Position numbers and translations under genes: made by a program. Positions 41,195-49,930 of a DNA stretch of 64,000 nt are shown piece after piece. Below the pieces are notes generated by a model. The model saw only the letters and a list, made by a program, of their open reading frames with translations, did no database searches and was not told the origin of the DNA. This DNA is from Rhodococcus coprophilus NBRC 100603. Its GTDB lineage: Bacteria; Actinomycetota; Actinomycetes; Mycobacteriales; Mycobacteriaceae. The stretch's first letter is position 1; every line of letters starts with the position of its first letter. Location of the stretch: contig NZ_BDAM01000001.1 of NCBI RefSeq assembly GCF_001895045.1, positions 310,001-374,000 of the forward strand. The letters run 5' to 3'.

Positions 41195-41197
41195 GCT
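41192..41197 (+). promoter_or_regulatory. -10 element (TAGGCT) overlapping the mptB stop
   Basis: TAGGCT starts at the mptB TAG stop and ends 8 nt before the GTG at 41206. It suggests a separate start for the ABC transporter operon, although read-through from mptB is also possible. Confidence 0.4.
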
Positions 41198-41205
41198 GGA
41201 ACCCT

Positions 41206-42150
41206 GTGACCCCGAGTTCTCCCCCCGGCGCAGTGCCGGCCGTGCGCCTGGACGGCGTTGTGAAGACATTTGGGGGCGTCACCGCGGTGGATCACCTCGA
41301 CCTGACCGTCGAGCGTTCTCAGGTGCTCGCCCTCCTCGGCCCCAACGGCGCCGGGAAAACCACCACCGTCGAGATGTGCGAGGGGTTCGTCACCCCCGAC
41401 GAAGGCTCGGTCCGGGTACTCGGGCTCGACCCCGTCGCCGACTCCGACGCGCTCCGGCCCCGCATCGGGGTGATGTTGCAGGGTGGCGGCGCCTACCCGG
41501 GATCCCGCGCGGGCGAGATGCTCGATCTCGTGGCCGCCTACTCGGCCGACCCGCTCGATCCCGACTGGTTGCTTCAGCGGCTCGGCCTGGACGAGGCCCG
41601 GCGCACCCCCTACCGCCGGTTGTCCGGCGGCCAGCAACAACGCCTCGCGCTGGCGTGTGCCCTCGTCGGCAGGCCCGAACTGGTGTTCCTCGACGAACCC
41701 ACCGCCGGTCTCGACGCGCAGGCTCGCCTGCTGGTGTGGGAGCTGATCGACGCGTTGCGCCGTGACGGCGTGAGCGTGTTGCTCACCACCCACCTGATGG
41801 ACGAAGCCGAGGAACTCGCCGACGAGATCGTGATCATCGACCACGGCCGGGTAGTCGCCGCGGGAACTCCCGAAGAGGTCATGCGCACCGGCGCGGAGGG
41901 CCAGCTGTGGCTGACCGCCCCTCCCGCTCTGGATGTGGCGCCGCTGCAAGCTTCGCTGGCCGGCACCTGCCGGGTCCGGGAGGCACTGCCCGGCCGCTAT
42001 CTCGTCGAAGGCGCGGTCGATCCGGGCGTGGTCGCTGCGGCGGCACAGTGGTGCGCGGCACTGGGGGTGCTGGCCACCGAGATCCGGGTGGATCAGCGCA
42101 GCCTCGAGGACGTGTTCCTGGAACTGACCGGACGGGAGCTGAGAGGGTGA
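41206..42150 (+). CDS. ABC exporter ATP-binding protein (Rv1458c-like)
   Basis: This 314-residue ABC ATPase of the DrrA/daunorubicin type has Walker A GPNGAGKTTT (about 45-54), signature LSGGQQQRLA and Walker B LVFLDEPTAGLDAQ, with a C-terminal ~100-residue extension ending SLEDVFLELTGRELRG, typical of this family. It powers the permease encoded next, which overlaps it by 4 nt (GTGA). The substrate is unknown. It corresponds to Rv1458c. Confidence 0.93.
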   Translation: MTPSSPPGAVPAVRLDGVVKTFGGVTAVDHLDLTVERSQVLALLGPNGAGKTTTVEMCEGFVTPDEGSVRVLGLDPVADSDALRPRIGVMLQGGGAYPGSRAGEMLDLVAAYSADPLDPDWLLQRLGLDEARRTPYRRLSGGQQQRLALACALVGRPELVFLDEPTAGLDAQARLLVWELIDALRRDGVSVLLTTHLMDEAEELADEIVIIDHGRVVAAGTPEEVMRTGAEGQLWLTAPPALDVAPLQASLAGTCRVREALPGRYLVEGAVDPGVVAAAAQWCAALGVLATEIRVDQRSLEDVFLELTGRELRG

Positions 42151-42944
42151 GCGTGACCCACGACCGACTGGCGAACAACAGATTCGCCGAGGGGACCTTC
42201 ACACCCCGCCCGACGCCGAACGCGCCGGCGAAGATGCTGGCGGCCCAGACCCGTATGGAACTGAAACTGCTTCTGCGCAACGGCGAGCAGTTGCTGCTGA
42301 CGATGTTCATCCCCATCACGTTGCTGATCGGCCTCACGCTGCTGCCGATCGCCGATCTCGGCGAGGACCGCGCGGCCCGCGTGCTGCCCGCCGTGATGAT
42401 GGTGGCCATCATGTCCACCGCCTTCACCGGGCAAGCGATCGCCGTCGGATTCGACCGCAGATACGGTGCATTGAAAAGGATCGGTGCGACAGCACTCCCG
42501 AAGTGGGGAATCATCGCAGGTAAAAGCGGTGCGGTGGGGCTCGTAGTGGTGCTGCAATCAATTCTGCTGGGCGGTATCGGGGTCGTCCTCGGATGGCGCC
42601 CCACCCCCGTCGGACTCCTCGTGGGCGCCGTCGTGATCGCGCTCGGAACGGTGATGTTCGCAACGCTGGGCCTGCTTCTCGGCGGCACGCTCCGCGCCGA
42701 GATCGTGCTCGCCCTCGCCAACATCGTGTGGTTCGTCCTCCTCGGCATCGGCAGCATCGTGCTGCTCGACGACGTCGTTCCCGAGGCTTTGCTGCACGTC
42801 GTACGAGTCGTGCCGTCGGGCGCGTTGACGCTGGCGCTGGACGCCGCCGTGGCGGGCGGAGTGGATTGGCTGTCGATCGTCGTTCTGGTGGCGTGGACGG
42901 CGGTCGGTGGAGCCGCCGCTGTGAGATGGTTCCGGTTCACCTGA
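42147..42944 (+). CDS. ABC-2 type permease (Rv1457c-like)
   Basis: This 265-residue membrane protein has about six helices (first near residues 45-65) with FDRRYGALKRIGATALP, a conserved ABC-2 exporter loop before the helix pair, and an N-terminal cytosolic stretch with TRMELKLLLRNGEQLLL. It forms an exporter with the preceding ATPase. GTG at 42147 has GGGAGCTGAGAG just upstream; a second GTG 6 nt later is possible. The next gene is ctaA. Confidence 0.9.
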   Translation: MSVTHDRLANNRFAEGTFTPRPTPNAPAKMLAAQTRMELKLLLRNGEQLLLTMFIPITLLIGLTLLPIADLGEDRAARVLPAVMMVAIMSTAFTGQAIAVGFDRRYGALKRIGATALPKWGIIAGKSGAVGLVVVLQSILLGGIGVVLGWRPTPVGLLVGAVVIALGTVMFATLGLLLGGTLRAEIVLALANIVWFVLLGIGSIVLLDDVVPEALLHVVRVVPSGALTLALDAAVAGGVDWLSIVVLVAWTAVGGAAAVRWFRFT

Positions 42945-42985
42945 TCGGCGCCGCACCCAACTACACCTCGTAGTGGACGACGCCG

Positions 42986-42991
42986 TAGCAT
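42986..42991 (+). promoter_or_regulatory. -10 element (TAGCAT) for ctaA
   Basis: TAGCAT ends 7 nt before the GTG at 42999, with no Shine-Dalgarno sequence. It allows ctaA to be transcribed separately from the ABC genes 54 nt upstream. Confidence 0.5.
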
Positions 42992-42998
42992 CGGCACC

Positions 42999-43964
42999 GT
43001 GTTGTATCGCGGCTACCTGAGTCTTGTCGACCGTCTCCCGCTGCCGTCTCTCCGGACGCAGCGGATCATCGCGCTCCTGACGATTCTCACCCAGGGTGGC
43101 ATCGCAGTGACCGGTTCCGTGGTCCGCGTGACCGCGTCGGGACTCGGCTGCCCCACCTGGCCCCAGTGTTTCCCCGGATCGTTGGTCCCGGTCGGGGTGT
43201 CGAGCAACGTGCACACCCTGCACCAGGTCGTCGAGTTCGGGAACAGATTGCTCACGTTCGTCGTCGTCGCTGTCGCGGCGGCCATCGTCCTCGCGGTGAC
43301 CCGGGCGCGCCGGCGCCGGGAAGTGATCGTGTGGGCCTGGCTCATGCCCGCCGGCACCGTCATCCAGGCCATCCTCGGCGGTATCACCGTCCTCGCGGGC
43401 CTGGTGTGGTGGACCGTCGCGATCCACATGCTCGCATCCATGCTGATGGTCTGGCTCGCCGTGATTCTCTACACCAAGGTGGGTGAACCGGACGACGGGG
43501 TGATGGTGCAGGTCTTGCCGCAGCCCCTCCGCTGGCTCACGGCACTGTCTGCCGTCGCACTGGCGGGCGTCCTCGTCCTGGGCACCATGGTCACCGGGGC
43601 CGGACCGCACGCCGGCGACAAGAGCATCGAGAACCCGGTGCCCCGCCTCGACCTCGACATCACGATGCTGGTGCACCTGCACGCAGAAGCCCTCGTCGGC
43701 TACCTCGCGCTGCTCGTCGGCCTCACCTTCGCGGTGTACGCCCTCCACGCCCCCGCGGCGGTCAAGACGCGGCTGAAGGTCGTACTCGCCCTCGTCGCCG
43801 TCCAGGCAGGTATCGGACTCGTGCAGTTCTGGACGGATGTGCCGGCGGTGCTGGTGGTGCTGCACGTCGCCGGCGCCGGTCTGTGCACCGCGGCGACCGC
43901 CGCCGTCTGGGCCGCCGGACGGGTACGCACCACTGCCCCGGCGCCTGAGCCCGTCCCGGTCTAG
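42999..43964 (+). CDS. ctaA: Haem A synthase (COX15/CtaA family)
   Basis: This 321-residue protein has about eight membrane helices. It oxidises the C8 methyl group of haem O to give haem A for cytochrome aa3. The extracellular-loop Cys pair CPTWPQC (C51 and C57) and haem-ligand histidines H72 and H75 in VHTLHQVVEFGNRL, AIHMLAS, LVHLHAEALVGY and VVLHVAGAG are all present. It occupies the place of Rv1456c. It is convergent with the small gene at 44053. Confidence 0.93.
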   Translation: MLYRGYLSLVDRLPLPSLRTQRIIALLTILTQGGIAVTGSVVRVTASGLGCPTWPQCFPGSLVPVGVSSNVHTLHQVVEFGNRLLTFVVVAVAAAIVLAVTRARRRREVIVWAWLMPAGTVIQAILGGITVLAGLVWWTVAIHMLASMLMVWLAVILYTKVGEPDDGVMVQVLPQPLRWLTALSAVALAGVLVLGTMVTGAGPHAGDKSIENPVPRLDLDITMLVHLHAEALVGYLALLVGLTFAVYALHAPAAVKTRLKVVLALVAVQAGIGLVQFWTDVPAVLVVLHVAGAGLCTAATAAVWAAGRVRTTAPAPEPVPV

Positions 43965-43975
43965 AAACCCCCTGC

Positions 43976-44026
43976 AACGACTCCGGGGCCGATCACATCG
44001 TCGATGTGAACGGCCCCGGAGTTGTT
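43976..44026. terminator. Two-part hairpin between convergent ctaA and the 117-aa gene
   Basis: AACGACTCCGGGGCCG (43976-43991) pairs with CGGCCCCGGAGTTGTT (44011-44026) with one G-U pair, and an inner TCACATC/GATGTGA stem closes the loop. It starts 12 nt after ctaA. It is a very stable bidirectional terminator candidate. Confidence 0.75.
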
Positions 44027-44043
44027 GTCCCGGAGTTGTTGTC
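44016..44043 (+). repeat. Two tandem copies of CCGGAGTTGTTGTC
   Basis: Two adjacent 14-nt copies (44016-44029 and 44030-44043) follow each other at the right edge of the terminator hairpin. This is probably a small local duplication without function. Confidence 0.6.
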
Positions 44044-44052
44044 CTGCCGGTG

Positions 44053-44406
44053 TCAGGAACGAACAGCCTGCTCGTTGCGCGCTTTCGGGAACTTGACCTG
44101 CCGGGCGACCCAGCCGGCCATCTTCTTCCAGTGCCCCGGCGCCGGATTCACGATGCTGGTCAGCTCCCGGTCCCACTCGGAGACGGTGACGTCCGGCAAC
44201 GCATCGACGACCGCCCGGGCGGTCGGCAGATCCTTGGCCACGCGGTCACCGAGTGTCCCGTCGGCGGCGACGACCGTGACACGTACCCCGGAACGACCGA
44301 TCGGCTGAAGAACGGCCTTGCCGGAGCCGCCGTGCTCGGCGACGAAGGTGCGAATGGACGAGACGATGGCGGCCGGTGCTGCCGCGACCTCTGTTTCGGC
44401 GCTCAT
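44053..44406 (-). CDS. Conserved actinobacterial hypothetical protein, 117 aa
   Basis: This small soluble protein contains GGSGKAVLQPIGRSGVRVTVV and ends in WKKMAGWVARQVKFPKARNE, a basic amphipathic stretch. I do not recognise a domain. By position it corresponds to a conserved hypothetical near qor in mycobacteria. Its ATG at 44406 is only 22 nt from the qor ATG on the other strand, with a -10 element exactly 6 nt upstream and no Shine-Dalgarno sequence. Confidence 0.72.
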   Translation of the reverse strand: MSAETEVAAAPAAIVSSIRTFVAEHGGSGKAVLQPIGRSGVRVTVVAADGTLGDRVAKDLPTARAVVDALPDVTVSEWDRELTSIVNPAPGHWKKMAGWVARQVKFPKARNEQAVRS

Positions 44407-44412
44407 GAAAGC

Positions 44413-44422
44413 AGAATACTGT
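44413..44422. promoter_or_regulatory. Overlapping back-to-back -10 elements (bidirectional leaderless promoter)
   Basis: Minus strand TATTCT (44413-44418) ends 6 nt before the ATG at 44406. Plus strand TACTGT (44417-44422) ends 6 nt before the ATG at 44429. The two boxes share two base pairs, and the whole space between start codons is 22 nt. Confidence 0.7.
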
Positions 44423-44428
44423 GACGGA

Positions 44429-45394
44429 ATGCGCGCAATCGAAGTGGCACAGTTCGGAGGCCCCGACGTCCTCGTTCCGGTGGAACGTCCCGACCCACAA
44501 CCCGCTCCCGGCGACCTGCTCGTCCGCACCGACGCCATCGGCGTGAACTTCATCGACACGTACTTCCGCACGGGCATGTACCCCACCGACCTGCCCTATA
44601 TCCCGGGCTCGGAAGGTACTGGCACCGTCGTCGCCGTCGGCTCGGATGTCCCGGACGACGTGATCGGTTCGCGGGTCTCCTGGTGCGCGGCTCCCGGGTC
44701 CTACGCGGAACTCGTGCGCGTGCCGCAGGAGGTGGCGGTGCCCGTGCCGGACGGGGTGCCCGCGGAGCAGGCCGCGTCCGCACTGCTGCAGGGCATGACC
44801 GCCCACTACCTCATCGAGTCGCTGTATCCCGCTCGGCCCGGGGAGACGGTGCTGGTCCACGCGGGCGCCGGCGGGGTGGGCCTGCTGCTGACCCAACTCG
44901 CCGCGGCGAAGGGCGTGCGCGTGATCACCACGGTCTCGTCCGACGCGAAAGAGGCGCTGTCCCGTGAGGCGGGTGCCGCCGAGGTGCTGCGCTACGAGGA
45001 CGATGTCGCCGCCCGCGTCAGGGAACTCACGGACGGCGAAGGCGTCGCCGCGGCATACGACGGGGTGGGTGCGGCGACGTTCGAAGCGTCACTGGCGTCG
45101 GTCCGGATCCGCGGCACCGTGGCACTGTTCGGTGCTGCGAGCGGGCCGGTTCCCCCGTTCGATCTGCAGCGCCTCAACCCGGCGGGTTCGCTGTTCGTCA
45201 CCCGGCCGACCCTCGCGCACTACACCCGCACCCGTGACGAACTGCTCTGGCGGGCGGGAGACGTGTTCGCCGCGATCGCCGACGGTTCCCTGCGCATCCG
45301 CGTCGGCGCGACCTACCCCCTGTCCGAAGCTGCGCGGGCACACACCGATCTTGCTGCCCGTCACACCACCGGGTCGGTCGTCCTGCTCCCCTGA
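44429..45394 (+). CDS. qor: Quinone oxidoreductase (zinc-free MDR family)
   Basis: This 321-residue NADPH:quinone reductase-like protein has GVNFIDTYFRTGMYP and the nucleotide-binding motif HAGAGGVGLLLTQLAAAKG, with no zinc-ligand cysteines. It reduces quinones by one-electron transfer in characterised relatives. It corresponds to Rv1454c. The ATG at 44429 lacks a Shine-Dalgarno sequence and has TACTGT 6 nt upstream. It is convergent with ctaB. Confidence 0.92.
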   Translation: MRAIEVAQFGGPDVLVPVERPDPQPAPGDLLVRTDAIGVNFIDTYFRTGMYPTDLPYIPGSEGTGTVVAVGSDVPDDVIGSRVSWCAAPGSYAELVRVPQEVAVPVPDGVPAEQAASALLQGMTAHYLIESLYPARPGETVLVHAGAGGVGLLLTQLAAAKGVRVITTVSSDAKEALSREAGAAEVLRYEDDVAARVRELTDGEGVAAAYDGVGAATFEASLASVRIRGTVALFGAASGPVPPFDLQRLNPAGSLFVTRPTLAHYTRTRDELLWRAGDVFAAIADGSLRIRVGATYPLSEAARAHTDLAARHTTGSVVLLP

Positions 45395-45430
45395 CGACAC
45401 CGCGGGACGAGTAGGAGACTCCAGCAAGGA

Positions 45431-45463
45431 CGAAGCCCCGCTCCGGTGAGGAGCGGGGCTTCG
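45431..45463. terminator. Hairpin between convergent qor and ctaB
   Basis: CGAAGCCCCGCTCC (45431-45444) and GGAGCGGGGCTTCG (45450-45463) form a perfect 14-bp stem with a 5-nt loop, 37 nt after qor and 20 nt after ctaB. It probably serves both genes. Confidence 0.8.
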
Positions 45464-45482
45464 GTTCAGCGCGGGAGCCGGG

Positions 45483-46463
45483 TCAGAAGTAGGACCCGAT
45501 CGTCGGCAGAGCCAGCACCGAGTCGACCGCCAGTCCGAGGCACACGACCGCGAGATAGTTGTTGGATTGCAGAAACAGCTTGAGCGGCTTGACCGAGGCG
45601 CCGCCGCGCACGCTGTTGTAGAGCTGGTGAGCGACGAACAGGAACCACGCCCCGGCGAGGATCGCCACCACCGCGTAGACGACGCCGGCGGCAGGCACGA
45701 TCACCAGCGTCGCGATGACGGTCGCCCAGGTGTACAGAAGGATCTGCTTGGTGACGTGCTGCTCTGTCGCGATCACGGGCAGCATCGGCACACCAGCCGC
45801 CTTGTAGTCCTCCTTGTACCGCATCGCCAGCGCCCACGTGTGCGGCGGCGTCCAGAAGAACACGACCAGGAACAACACGACCGGTTCCCAGCTCAACGAC
45901 CCGGTGACCGCAGCCCAGCCCACCATCACGGGCATGCATCCCGCGGCGCCGCCCCACACGACGTTCTGCCAGGTACGACGCTTGAGCACCATTGTGTAGA
46001 CCAGCACGTAGAAAGCGATGGTGGCGACGACGAGCAGGCCCGACAGCAGGTTCGCCCGCCACCACAACCAGGCGAAGGACGCCACGCCGAGAAGAACACC
46101 GAAGACGAACGCGTTGCGGGTCGGCACGGTCTGACGCGCGAGCGGACGGAGCGCGGTGCGCTTCATCACCTTGTCGATGTCGGCGTCCACCACGCAGTTG
46201 AGGGAATTGGCACTCGCCGCACCCATCCAGCCACCGAACAGGGTGCTCAGGATCAGGACGATGTCGACGTGGCCGCGATCGGCGAAGAGCATCGCCGGAA
46301 TCGTCGCGACCAGCAGCAACTCGATCACGCGGGGCTTGGTGAGCGCGATATAGGCGAGGACGGTGCCCGAGATACGTCCCCACGCGGTGTCGGGACGAGG
46401 AGGAGCACTCGGTGCTTCGGGGGCGCCGAAGCCGTGTCCTCCCGGCCGTTGCCCTGCCCGCAC
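45483..46463 (-). CDS. ctaB: Protohaem IX farnesyltransferase (haem O synthase)
   Basis: This 326-residue UbiA-family membrane enzyme adds a farnesyl group to haem B to give haem O. It has about nine helices, the prenyl-diphosphate motif [18 protein letters not shown] (DxxxD type), and the second acidic motif [15 protein letters not shown]. The GTG at 46463 was chosen because AAGGAGACAGA precedes it; several longer starts exist in frame. It is divergent from tkt, as in mycobacteria (Rv1451/Rv1449c). Confidence 0.94.
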   Translation of the reverse strand: MRAGQRPGGHGFGAPEAPSAPPRPDTAWGRISGTVLAYIALTKPRVIELLLVATIPAMLFADRGHVDIVLILSTLFGGWMGAASANSLNCVVDADIDKVMKRTALRPLARQTVPTRNAFVFGVLLGVASFAWLWWRANLLSGLLVVATIAFYVLVYTMVLKRRTWQNVVWGGAAGCMPVMVGWAAVTGSLSWEPVVLFLVVFFWTPPHTWALAMRYKEDYKAAGVPMLPVIATEQHVTKQILLYTWATVIATLVIVPAAGVVYAVVAILAGAWFLFVAHQLYNSVRGGASVKPLKLFLQSNNYLAVVCLGLAVDSVLALPTIGSYF

Positions 46464-46675
46464 TCTGTCTCCTTGCACCACGCGAATCCGCACCTTCGCT
46501 CGCCCGTTCACGGTCGCCCGGTTCCGGACGCTCCTTACTACTACAAACGATGGTAGACGGCAGAGACTCACCGACCGAATCGACCCGCTCCACGGGGCGC
46601 ACTAGTCTGAAGGAGCGCGCGGGCCATACTCTGCCCGCAGCCGCCCCGTATACCCATGTCAGGAGAATTCTGCTC

Positions 46676-48778
46676 GTGTCGATCACAGACGAGATCCGCA
46701 CCCTCACTCAGCCGGCACATCCGGCCGACTGGACCGACCTGGACACCAAGGCGGTCGACACGGCCCGTGTGCTCGCCGCCGACGCGGTGCAGAAGGTCGG
46801 CAACGGGCACCCCGGCACCGCGATGAGCCTCGCTCCGTTGGCGTACACCCTGTACCAGCGCGTGATGCGACACGACCCGACCGATCCGAAGTGGGTCGGA
46901 CGGGATCGCTTCGTGCTGTCCTGCGGGCACTCCAGCCTGACGCTGTACATCCAGCTGTACCTGTCCGGGTACGGCGTCGAACTCGCCGACCTCGAGGCGC
47001 TGCGCACGTGGGGTTCGCTGACCCCGGGCCACCCCGAGTACGGGCACACCGCCGGTGTCGAGATGACCACCGGCCCGCTCGGCCAGGGACTTGCCTCCGC
47101 CGTGGGTATGGCGATGGCCGCCCGCCGCGAGCGTGGCCTGTTCGACCCCGAGACTGCACCGGGCGAGAGCCCGTTCGACCACTTCGTCTACGTGGTCGCC
47201 TCCGACGGTGACATCGAGGAGGGCGTCACCTCCGAGGCCTCGTCCCTCGCGGGTGTGCAGGAACTCGGCAACCTGATCGTCTTCTACGACGCCAACAAGA
47301 TCTCGATCGAGCACGACACCACGATCGCGCTCGGCGAGGACGTGTCGAAGCGGTACGAGGCGTACGGCTGGCACGTGCAGACCGTCGACGGCGGCGAGAA
47401 CGTCACCGGCATCCTCGAGGCGGTCGAAGCCGCCAAGGCCGTCACCGATCGCCCGTCGCTCATCTCGGTGCGCACGATCATCGGTTATCCGGCTCCCACC
47501 AAGATGAACACCGGTGACGTGCACGGTGCCGCTCTGGGTGCCGACGAGGTCGCCGCAGTGAAGAAGGTGCTCGGCTTCGATCCGGAGAAGAGCTTCGACG
47601 TCGACCCGGCTGTGCTCGAGCATGCCCGGGGTGTCGTCGAACGCAACGCCAAGGCGCGTGACGCATGGCAGGCCGACTTCGAGGAATGGGCCCGCCGCGA
47701 GCCCGAGCGCAAGGAACTGTTCGACCGTCTGTACGCGGGCGAGTTCCCGGAGGGCTGGGTCGACGCCCTGCCGCTCTACGATCCGACCGACAGCGGTCCG
47801 GCCACGCGCAAGGCGTCGGGCAATGCGCTCGCGACCCTCGGCCCGATCCTGCCCGAGCTGTGGGGCGGGTCCGCCGACCTCGCCGGCAGCAACAACACCA
47901 CGATCCCCGGCTCCGACTCGTTCGGGCCCACATCGATCTCCACCACCGACTGGACCGCCCAGCCGTACGGGCGCACCCTGCACTTCGGTATCCGCGAGCA
48001 CGCGATGGGTTCGATCCTCAACGGCATCGCCCTGCACGGACCGACTCGGCCCTACGGTGGCACGTTCCTCGTCTTCTCCGACTACATGCGGCCCGCAGTG
48101 CGCCTGGCCGCGCTGATGCAGACGCCGGCCATCTATGTGTGGACGCACGACTCGATCGGGCTCGGCGAGGACGGCCCGACGCATCAGCCGATCGAGCACC
48201 TCGCGGCGCTGCGCGCAATCCCCAACCTTGCGGTGATCCGTCCGGCCGACGCCAACGAGACGTCCTTCGCGTGGAAGTCGGCGCTGGAGAACAAGACAGG
48301 TCCGACCGCGCTGGCGCTCACCCGCCAGAACGTGCCGGTTCTCGAAGGCACGCGTGAGAAGGCCGCCGAAGGTGTGGCCCGCGGTGCGTACGTCCTGTTC
48401 GAGGCGTCCACCGGAACCCCCGAGGTCGTTCTGCTCGCGACCGGCTCCGAGGTCGAGTTGGCCGTCGCTGCCCGCGAGACCCTCGAGGCCGACGGTGTGC
48501 CCACCCGGGTCGTCTCGGTGCCCGTGCTCGACTGGTTCCTCGAGCAGGACCAGGCCTACCGCGACGAGGTGCTCCCCCCGTCGGTCCGTGCCCGCGTTTC
48601 CGTCGAAGCCGGTCTCGCGATGCCCTGGTACCGGCTCATCGGCGACGCCGGCGAGGCCGTGTCGCTCGAGCACTTCGGTGCCTCCGCCGATTACAAGACC
48701 CTGTACCGCGAGTTCGGAATCACCGCAGAAGCCGTCGTCGACGCTGCGCGCCGCTCGCTGACCCGAGTGAAGGGATGA
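46676..48778 (+). CDS. tkt: Transketolase
   Basis: This 700-residue thiamine-diphosphate enzyme transfers two-carbon units in the pentose phosphate pathway. It shows [34 protein letters not shown], the ThDP motif [18 protein letters not shown] with YDANKISI, and [15 protein letters not shown] in the pyrimidine domain. The GTG at 46676 has AGGAG 10 nt upstream. It is first in tkt-tal-zwf-opcA-pgl. The 212-nt gap to ctaB holds both divergent promoters, not clearly resolved. Confidence 0.97.
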   Translation: MSITDEIRTLTQPAHPADWTDLDTKAVDTARVLAADAVQKVGNGHPGTAMSLAPLAYTLYQRVMRHDPTDPKWVGRDRFVLSCGHSSLTLYIQLYLSGYGVELADLEALRTWGSLTPGHPEYGHTAGVEMTTGPLGQGLASAVGMAMAARRERGLFDPETAPGESPFDHFVYVVASDGDIEEGVTSEASSLAGVQELGNLIVFYDANKISIEHDTTIALGEDVSKRYEAYGWHVQTVDGGENVTGILEAVEAAKAVTDRPSLISVRTIIGYPAPTKMNTGDVHGAALGADEVAAVKKVLGFDPEKSFDVDPAVLEHARGVVERNAKARDAWQADFEEWARREPERKELFDRLYAGEFPEGWVDALPLYDPTDSGPATRKASGNALATLGPILPELWGGSADLAGSNNTTIPGSDSFGPTSISTTDWTAQPYGRTLHFGIREHAMGSILNGIALHGPTRPYGGTFLVFSDYMRPAVRLAALMQTPAIYVWTHDSIGLGEDGPTHQPIEHLAALRAIPNLAVIRPADANETSFAWKSALENKTGPTALALTRQNVPVLEGTREKAAEGVARGAYVLFEASTGTPEVVLLATGSEVELAVAARETLEADGVPTRVVSVPVLDWFLEQDQAYRDEVLPPSVRARVSVEAGLAMPWYRLIGDAGEAVSLEHFGASADYKTLYREFGITAEAVVDAARRSLTRVKG

Positions 48779-48782
48779 TCGG

Positions 48783-49928
48783 ATGACTTCACAGACCACC
48801 GCGCAGAACGAGGTGCTCGCCGCCCTCTCCGCACAAGGGGTGTCGGTGTGGCTGGACGACCTGTCGCGGGAGCGGATCGAATCCGGCAACCTCGCCGATC
48901 TGATCGCCACCCGCAGCGTGGTCGGAGTGACCACCAACCCGTCGATCTTCCAGGCGGCGTTGTCCAAGGGTCACGCGTACGACGCGCAGGTCCGTGAGCT
49001 CGCGGCGGGCGGTGCCGACGTCGAGGAGACCATCCTCGCCGTCACCACCGACGACGTTCGCTCCGCGTGCGACGTCCTCGCCCCCGTGTACGAGGCGACC
49101 GGCGGACTGGACGGACGCGTGTCGATCGAGGTCGATCCGCGTCTGGCTCACGCCACCGCCGAGACCGTCGCGCAGGCCAAGGAACTGTGGCGGGTCGTCG
49201 ACCGTCCCAACCTGTTCATCAAGATCCCCGCGACGGTGGCCGGACTGCCGGCCATCGCACGAGTGATCGGCGAGGGCATCAGCGTCAACGTCACGCTGAT
49301 CTTCTCCGTCGAGCGGTACGAGCGCGTGATCGAGGCATATCTGGACGGGCTCACCGCAGCCAAGGCGGCCGGCCACGACCTGTCGAAGATCCATTCGGTG
49401 GCGTCGTTCTTCGTCTCCCGCGTGGACACCGAGATCGATTCGCGGCTCGAGGAGATCGGCACGGACGCCGCGCTGGCATTGCGCGGCGAGGCGGGCGTCG
49501 CGAACGCCCGGTTGGCGTACGCCTCCTACCGCAAGGCATTCGAGTCCGGTGCCCGGTTCGAGCAACTCGCCGAGGCAGGTGCGCGCCCGCAGCGTGCACT
49601 GTGGGCCTCGACCGGCGTGAAGAACCCGGAGTACTCCGACACGATGTACGTCACCGAACTCGTGGCGCCGAACACCGTGAACACGATGCCGGAGAAGACG
49701 CTCGAAGCGGTCGCGGACCACGGCGAGATCACCGGCGACACCGTCACCGGCAACATCGCTGCGGCTCAGCAGGTCTTCGACGCCCTGGCCTCCGTGGGCA
49801 TCGACCTGCCGGACGTGTTCCGCAAGCTCGAGGACGAGGGCCTCGAGAAGTTCGTCTCGTCCTGGAGCGAGCTGCTCGACGCCACTTCGGAGCAGCTGAC
49901 CGCCCACGCTCCCGGCTCGGAGGGCTGA
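48783..49928 (+). CDS. tal: Transaldolase
   Basis: This 381-residue TIM-barrel enzyme moves a dihydroxyacetone unit between sugar phosphates. The Schiff-base Lys is K147 in NLFIKIPAT. Also visible are [27 protein letters not shown] and [16 protein letters not shown]. Length and motifs fit the long actinobacterial transaldolase type. It begins 4 nt after tkt, so the two are co-translated from one mRNA. Confidence 0.97.
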   Translation: MTSQTTAQNEVLAALSAQGVSVWLDDLSRERIESGNLADLIATRSVVGVTTNPSIFQAALSKGHAYDAQVRELAAGGADVEETILAVTTDDVRSACDVLAPVYEATGGLDGRVSIEVDPRLAHATAETVAQAKELWRVVDRPNLFIKIPATVAGLPAIARVIGEGISVNVTLIFSVERYERVIEAYLDGLTAAKAAGHDLSKIHSVASFFVSRVDTEIDSRLEEIGTDAALALRGEAGVANARLAYASYRKAFESGARFEQLAEAGARPQRALWASTGVKNPEYSDTMYVTELVAPNTVNTMPEKTLEAVADHGEITGDTVTGNIAAAQQVFDALASVGIDLPDVFRKLEDEGLEKFVSSWSELLDATSEQLTAHAPGSEG

Positions 49929-49930
49929 AC

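Noticed and set aside
46568-48967. 799-codon open frame antisense to tkt
   Set aside because: A shadow of the transketolase gene; the composition is not protein-like.
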